Shown piece after piece: positions 52,801 to 61,800 of a stretch of 64,000 nucleotides of DNA (positions are counted from its first letter, which is position 1; each line of letters starts with the position of its first letter). The notes below the pieces were generated by a model that saw only the letters and a program-made list of their open reading frames with translations, had not been told where the DNA came from and made no database searches. Origin of the DNA: Manduca sexta (lineage: Eukaryota; Arthropoda; Insecta; Lepidoptera; Sphingidae); NCBI RefSeq assembly GCF_014839805.1, contig NC_051120.1, positions 3,596,001 through 3,660,000 on the forward strand, in the 5' to 3' direction. Made by a program: the position numbers and the translations under genes.

Positions 52801-55800
52801 ATACTACGTTCTAATGTAAAAAGCAGCTACCGGCACGTTATTGCACAAATTATTGTATTAATGACTCACGCTTTATTATGTATCTAATATTTATCGCGGC
52901 AATACATTCTGTATAACCACATTTCGGTCGATCGTGTCAACAAATTACGACGGTGCTGCCGTTCGGTTTATTTGCTGTGGATCGCCATTGCAAGCGGTTT
53001 GGATTTGTCTTTGATCACGTAGACCATTGATTCGCAAAGTGGTCCAGGTGGACCCCGGGGGTCCATGGGAGGCTTGATGGGGGTCTACGTTGGCATGACC
53101 AAAAATTGGAAGTCCACAATTCATAAGCGATGGTCCACGAAAATTTATCTGGTTTGATAGTAAAGTACTAAAATGTTATTTTGACTCCACCTATCAATGT
53201 AGACAGATAATATTGATAAGAGTCGTAAGAGGCATGGCGATCCCAATATAACCCCACGATGGCTGGGCGGTAGTTTTAATGCACCACTTCTGAGAAACCT
53301 AAAAAAAGAAAGGTCAACCGGAACCAGCAAAATTTTGAAAGAGTATGAGAACGATCTATAGCGCCATTTATACGACGCTAGCGCCATCTATGTAAAAAAA
53401 TAAAAAATAAAACTAACACCTCGTGTTCGGTGGTCACTATCAGGGCGGATATAAAATATATCCTACTAGTGGCGAAGGGTCCGTATAACCCAATTACTGC
53501 CGGCTTCCGTCTATGAAGAATTTATCTAGAATCTAATAATTGTTAGAACGATTTACAGACCGCATTTATGCTTATTAGTACCTAATAATATATTCTTTTT
53601 GTGGGACTTTACGCCCGCTCTCGTTCCCCTACACTTAATAGAGTCTTTGTCTATCTCTCTATTTGTTTTCAAACTCTTTTGTACTTTATTCCTTTTCAGG
53701 AATCTTACTCTATCGTAATAGTAGATATATGTTGTGCCGGGTACCCTTTCGAAAATTTCCGATTTCGCCACTGTAACCTATCACCATCAAATAGATGGCG
53801 TCATGCAGGGCACTGTGAATAGGGACCGGCCTATGTTTGATTTTGTACATTATTCTAAATGTAATGGTTAATTACAATATTTTAATTCATATTTAAAATA
53901 TTGTAATGTGCAGAAGTGGGCGCGATGTGGGGATGTCGCTTCATCTCTTTCTTTCGCACGCGTCTTAATTCCCGATGACGGCACATGTGGGTATTTCGTC
54001 CCTTTTCTGTTTCTTGTTAATTACCTCTTCCACCGAAATTCAAAGACTTATAACTTGTTGATTTTTACCGAATTTTAATAATTCCTTCTGTGTTATAATT
54101 TATATTATGTAAATATTTGATAATAGTAAAGAACAAAATGAGTGTACCCTATTGCTACGATGTTTTAGGCTTTCACGCGGGCGAAGCTGCTACCAACACC
54201 TCTTATACTTCAAATTATGTGTTACTCACCATACCTGATTGGTAAACCAAATTATTTAATTTGTCGTAATAAAATTTTAAAAAATTACAACGAAAATTGT
54301 TATTTCATTTTCATAACTAGAATAGCGTAACCAAATTCTGGGTTATTATGATGATATTGCGTTACAAAATTTACAAACGTGGAAATTGAAGCAGTTACGA
54401 AAATCATTTCGAAAATAAATCCTATTGTATTACAATTTCTGCATCTCAAAGGCAACTGTACTTTTGATTGTAATCAAGACACCAATTTTCATTGTGTATT
54501 ATATTCGGAAATAGCACCTGTATAGTAATTCAAGGTCAATTTTTTACCCTTGACATTGGTTATTGAAAGCATTGTTTTTATGTTTAACACGACTTCATTT
54601 TATTTAACAAGTATAAGCCCATCATTCTAAAAAGAATGTCAAATGTCTTAAGAATAAAGTAACTAGCCTCTGTTCGTAACTTTGTTCGGGTAGGTCATTT
54701 CCCAAAATAAAAATATGACTGAACTGAATCCGAAGCATGGTCTATCTCTATGTAAAATTTACCTACTCATCAGTCTTGTAAACAATTCTAACAAATATCC
54801 AAACATCTACAAGTTCCCATTTGTGATATTTGTGCGGCTAGTAAGCTTAGGTACCACACATACTTACTTCCCCAAGCCTTTTATCCCCAAAGGGGTAGTC
54901 AAAGACGTATATAATGCACTCCCTTTTTGTATTTATTCCTTTACATAATATGATAGCGAGGCTATCACCAACCGGACACAAATTCCAGACTCCAGGCTGA
55001 TACTGAGCAGAAAACAATATAACTGCCTGACTCGGGATTCAAACCAGAGACCTCAGCAAGGTAGTCACACTGCACACACAATACAACGTCTCCAAGGCAA
55101 TCTGATTAAGTTCCAACGTAATAAAACTGTCGCTAACCGCGCTCACTGCCACTCCACCCTCAATTACATCAAGTACTTGCAATATCAATGATTTACCGTT
55201 CGCGCTGAATATTTACCAGACTGTTCGATAATTTAATACATTGATTGACGCGTTATGTTACATTACGTATTATGAAATAATGGCCTGCCTAAATTCCAAA
55301 CCATTGTTCAATAATATTAATGGCTCAGATTTTAACGATGAACACGTTTTTAACATTGTATTGGGTTATACTGACACGCGATGTGTCTACTCACATGGTT
55401 TTAGGGCAAATAAGACAGTTATTATTTAATCGCGTCCATAAAACTCTTTTCGCGGTATGAATGAATTAAACCCTTCTAGCTGAATTTCGGCCACGGCGAC
55501 CAATCTCAACGGAGATAAGCCGAGTAATTTTAAGATGGAAAACCCAGTTACTATTATTTTGGGTCGACCCGAGATTCGAACCCAGGACCTCAGCGCCGTA
55601 GTCGTACTCATACGACGTACGAATTACTGCGCCACCGAGGCAGTCAAGTTTCGCGGTATATAAGTCATGTATGCAATTTTAATTGACAAAAGGACACATA
55701 TATTTTATTTATTTATTTTAAGGACAAACAGTGGTAATTACATTAAAACAATTGAACCTTATAAACGACTAACAATATTTTAAATGCATTACCTTTAGTT

Positions 55801-58800
55801 GCCACGGCATGCATTGATATGTTGGAAAAAACAATTATAAAATATAAAATAAGTAACGTTAACAATCATAAAAATAAGGAACAAAAATTTAGCTGTACTT
55901 TTTATTTTAAGGTTTGGATTTTTTGTGGACCCAATATCAAAATCTCTTCATCGTATCGTATAGGCTATTTATAATCCTAAAGATACACTTCAAGTGGTCG
56001 GAGACACAAGTGATATCTAGATTCTCAATATTGTCCAAACATAATACTATGAGGACAAACATAAATTAAACAAGAGTACCTGTTCATGTAATATCCAATT
56101 ATTTAAGCCAAAATGCACAATCTAACCCAGTTTCCATCAACGGGACCGCTTCCTAATCGTTAACTATTATTTCAACACGCTACACTCAAAGCGGGTAGTC
56201 AGATGTCGTAACATAATTTTACGTTTGAATCAATTAGAAGTGCGATGTAGAGGCGTATTTTAGTATATCATTTGATCTGGACATTAATTGCAAGGTTTAA
56301 TGGGAAATAAAGTAAAAACTTGCTTCAATTATCGATAATTTTATTGAGTAGAATTATGCAGTTGCTACCGTTCTTTACGGTTTCTTTCCGTAGATATTTT
56401 TTTATAATATATTTTTTATAATTTTTATAATATATACCTCTAATTTTTATATTTTCAAGTCGTTACGATGAAAAGACCTTAAATAAAGGCAATTTCCTAT
56501 TGCCTTAAAATTCACATGATAGCTTGTCGGCTGCGGTTCACCTGATGGAAATTGGTCCCCGTCACCCTTTTTTTAACATGACTTACATTAGCCTGACAAA
56601 GGTCAGCTTCTACAAACAAATCGGATTTTCGGATGAGCGCTTCAGGCGCTCGCAGCCCTTGTAAATTAAGTGACCATGTTGAGGGCAACCTACTAACGGG
56701 TTACGAACCTCGGCTCACGACGCCCACTGAGAGAGGATGAGACATCAACGATTAGAGGTCATCCATGGACGTCCGTTATCCCAGTATACCTATCCCTACC
56801 TCAAAATTATTCAGACAACCCATCAATGAGTCACCTGGTCATATCAATTATCAATAGATAATGTTTAATGGCGTCGGATTGTTTACTATCAGGTAATCTA
56901 TTTGGTCATTGAGTTGCTCTACTATAAAAAAGTATATACTTCCATGCACAAAAAACTTCAAAAGAGTCGTTGTCATCTTAAAAGAAACTTTAAAAACAAG
57001 TCTTAGGAATTGGCTACTATTGAAACAGCAATGGTAATATTGCATTATAAAAGAATAGTTTAATTTCCCACGATAACCCAGGACGTTACGCCATTCAAAG
57101 GAACACGATTTCAGTTGCCCATCAAGCTGGATTAATAGCTAAATTACAGGTTGCAGTGGTAGTAGCTTAAGTAAGAATTATTTCAGAATCTGACGGCTAC
57201 GCGGGAAGCTGTTCGTCATAAAAATATACCTTAGTTGCGATATAATGGTGATAATAAATCTAAAACGAACAATATAATATGTGTGTTCCGTTCCGAAACT
57301 CAATTAATGTTGTATAATTACAATTGTTTATTTCAACTCAATCGAGATCAATGTTGAAATGTCTTAATTGATTTCTAAACGCAATATAATTTGATGGGTT
57401 ATGTTTTTGAAATAAAAGTATTTTGGGATTTTATTGCTCTTTTATATTATAATTTTCTTCCGACGTTTCGAACACTTTGTTGCCTTCATCGTCACAAGGA
57501 GAACAGAGGTGTTGGTCGTCCGAAAAGTCAAAGTTACAAGTTCTAGTAAGATAGACGATAAATCAAATTTTATAGAAGATTTTGAATATAAATTCCATAA
57601 AAATGGATTTCATTATCTAATTATCAAATGTAAAACTACTTAAACATCACAGACTAAACACACAACCATGACGAAAAATTATACTACCTTACAAGAACAT
57701 AACCAAGCCAAAAAAATGTACATACTTCAATTACGTTGTTTCAGATATTTCGTGAGCACTGTACTCCAATTCCAAATCTACCGAGCGTTATGAGAGGACT
57801 GGTCAGTTCATCGCTGGGGACCCATCCAGACCCTTGCACAAATGCGACATATACAGGAACCCAGAGGCTGGCAGGATTTTGAAGTAAGTATTTCAAAGCA
57901 TATTGGAGCAGCTATGGAGTCAGAATCGTCAAAAGCGCTGGTTTACGCGTCTTTAGTTCAAAAAGAACTGCATTACCTGACAATAAGATGTGACTTTAAC
58001 TTTTAGGAATAAATAGACCACTAGAGCTTTCAATTCCAAATGACTCCCCGGTAATCACATATTATTTTAAGTCTCACAAGCCCTGTCTCTTAGACTATAG
58101 TTTCCTTCAGTGTATGATTCCATAATCCATGATTAATTCCTCTTCCATTCAGTATCGGATCCAATAATACTTAATTATCCCTCTTTCGTAATAACCTCTG
58201 AACTCAAGAGGATTCTTGATCAAGAGACCTAAATACTAAATATAAAAGCCCAGTTTCAAGGATGTGGAAACGTCAATCATAACAATATTCAATTACATCA
58301 TAAAGGAACTATACTAGCCTGATCACGCACATTTTACATTAAATTGACGATAATTATCTGTAATATAGTTAGTGCTATAGGTCATAATGCCTCGACATGC
58401 TCGTGCAAGGTGATACAGATAAAATATGGACGACAATGGGATCACGCGCCAAATAATTGTGCATTATATATTTATGCTAAACGCGTTTATTGGTTATGAG
58501 CGGTAGCATGCAGTTCGCCCTGTATAATTTGTCCATTCTGGGATAATATGGCCAAGACTCTGAATAGATTTTCAAATGGAATTCGTGTCAATTATCAATA
58601 TCTTCAGAATCTGTGGAGTTAAACCCGCAACCAACAGATATGAAAATAAGGATTAGTGTGAAGACATTAAGATATAAGGGAAAGGTTTTTTATAATCAGG
58701 CAGTGATACTATGATTGTTTTGATTTAATCTTTCTTAGCTATTTGTGTTTATCTATTTGTTACATCCATTACCTTTTGGAGGCTAAATATTTTAACGTGA

Positions 58801-61800
58801 AGTTATAGAACATTGGCATGCAATCCTTTTTAATTTCTTCTCCTTTATAATAGTTTCCTCCGTTTATTTATCGGTGATTTTGCCAACGTCAAGTAATAAA
58901 AGCAGATACAAAACAAAGAGAGATCAGATCAGATCGCCATTTTGATGTTCAGATTGTAAAATAATCAATAATTAATTTAAATGATGGGTAGCATTGTTTC
59001 TGCTTTAGGACAGACGTTAGCCGTAAATGTTTATTATCTCCGCAAATTGAATACCCTTCTACTACTTGATATTAACTACACCACTCTTGATACTAACTTT
59101 AATTCTTATTAAGTAAAATGTCGACTAGACAGGGAATCTCGATTATGTCCACAATGCTTTATTGACAATTAGTTTTTGCTTGCAGCTTCGCCAAAGTGAA
59201 GGAGTTTTCCTGGATGAAGGTCCCGTTATATATTTTCACGGGATATTAAATAGCCTATAACCNNNNNNNNNNNNNNNNNNNNNNNNNNNNNNNNNNNNNN
59301 NNNNNNNNNNNNNNNNNNNNNNNNNNNNNNNNNNNNNNNNNNNNNNNNNNNNNNNNNNNNNNNNNNNNNNNNNNNNNNNNNNNNNNNNNNNNNNNNNNNN
59401 NNNNNNNNNNNNNNNNNNNNNNNNNNNNNNNNNNNNNNNNNNNNNNNNNNNNNNNNNNNNNNNNNNNNNNNNNNNNNNNNNNNNNNNNNNNNNNNNNNNN
59501 NNNNNNNNNNNNNNNNNNNNNNNNNNNNNNNNNNNNNNNNNNNNNNNNNNNNNNNNNNNNNNNNNNNNNNNNNNNNNNNNNNNNNNNNNNNNNNNNNNNN
59601 NNNNNNNNNNNNNNNNNNNNNNNNNNNNNNNNNNNNNNNNNNNNNNNNNNNNNNNNNNNNNNNNNNNNNNNNNNNNNNNNNNNNNNNNNNNNNNNNNNNN
59701 NNNNNNNNNNNNNNNNNNNNNNNNNNNNNNNNNNNNNNNNNNNNNNNNNNNNNNNNNNNNNNGCCAAGCGTTGACGAGACGGATATGCGTTGCATAACTT
59801 CATTGGCATTGAATCTTTATGTAGGTGTTGTATGAATACTCCTACATACATTCCTTTATTATGTAGATTTGTTTATTAATAGTCCTAAATAAATGTACAT
59901 TCTAAAAATTCCTCAATGCCGAAATATTGTTTTTAGTTGAGCAACTCGGGCTAGTAACCTTATTGCGGCAGACCATGATGAATTATTACGAGTAAATAAT
60001 AAATATCATACATGCCAAAAGCCTTAATAAAAATACTGTAATTTGAAACACAATTTTCTTTATAATTTTCAATAAACCTGAACTAAAATTATTAGAAACT
60101 AATCTAGATCTAATGCATGTGTATTTTTAAGTATCTAACCCAAAAACAATTTGACTAAATAAAGCCCCGTTCACACCAGCGGTTTCGGCGCGATGGTCGG
60201 CGTTGCGCGTTGCAGCGACCCGCCGCGGCGGCGCTCGCCGTCTGCGCCGCGAGATGGCAGCACTGCGCGAGACGCTGGATGACGTTTGCGAGCCAGGAGA
60301 TTGTGCCCCACAGCCGCATACAAGGGCCCAGCTGCATCGCAGGATTGAGGAGTTGAAGGTATATTGATATTCTGTCTACAATATATTTGTAACTCTATGG
60401 TTCCATGGCAGTTTTTTTTGTTGGTTATTTTTGCGAGCTTGCAGTTTATTAATTTATTAATTCAAATATTTACGTTTCATTTATGAATTATGCCACCAAA
60501 ATATATAAACACCAAATATCACCACAAGCACGTACAACTGCTATTATAACTTTATTGGTTAGCTACTAATGTCAGCAGAATCATCTATCCACTGAAGCGA
60601 ATTGGGCCAACGTAATGAGTTACGGCGCTAATGCATGTAGGGTAACGATGTCGTGTCATCATATCTGATGCATCAACAATTTAGCTTGGTTACTGACGAA
60701 ATACTAAACTAGCTAGAAGAATTTTCCACGGTACTTGCAGGCAGATTTAATAATTTGATCGAAGTTCGTGAACCGGTTAGGTAATGAGAATTATAAGTAT
60801 GAATGAATACAGTTCAGGGTAAATATATTTAAACTCTCATGATTAACATAAGTTCCTCTGAAACCTCATAGAGAACTATTTATTTATGGATAGCAACTAA
60901 AAACATAGATTAAATGGTTGTGCTCGGAGCAACTAATTAAAATTTCATTACTATTAAAATGGTGAATGTATAGGGAACAAACAGACAAACATATTTTTTA
61001 TTATATTTAGCTATATAAATTGCTTTATAAACTTCAATATCCTTCCACAGGACCGTCTTTCCCGCCTGCTGGAATGCAAAGTGTCGATGCTGAAGCTGAC
61101 TGTGTCGGTGCGTCGTGCGCTTGTTGAGATGGAGTCTGACGACAGCGGACTGGCGGCCGATTTGGCGGCGTTGCTGGCTGCATGGGATGATGCGCATCAA
61201 AGGTTTGTGTGGACATGGCTTTATAATTTTGCGATAACATTTATTTCCCAAGCTAATATTTTAAATAATATGGTAAATGTGTTATGTCAGTGCGAACGGC
61301 GCTTTCTAATTTTGTGTTAATGTCTCTACATAATGAAGATGTGTGAATCTGTTTTTTTACCTATTCATGGGTTGATTACAAAGGCCAATAATTAAAATAA
61401 GATGAATTTAATTGTTTTGATAAATACGTTACGCAACCATCACAATGCACTAATGCTAATTTTGTAATTTTGTAGTTGCTACTAAGTATGTATCGTCGTT
61501 TAAATAATTCTATGATAAAAAATAGTCATTTTCGAACTGCATATAATATTTTATCTAGATTTAATTTTTAACATTTTTATCGAAAAAAGACTTTTACACG
61601 TATATCTATGCCAGAAAAACTAATTATTTATAGAAGAAACTTTTCAGTCTCCAATTTTATGCAACTAAATATCATCCTACAGGACCTCAAACGAGCTCCT
61701 ATCGCTGGAAAAGGCAGTGTGCGCGTGGGCAGAGTGGGAGAGCGCGCTGCGCGAGCTACAGGGTGCTCTGCGCGGGGACCTCGCCACGCTCGAGTCGCTG

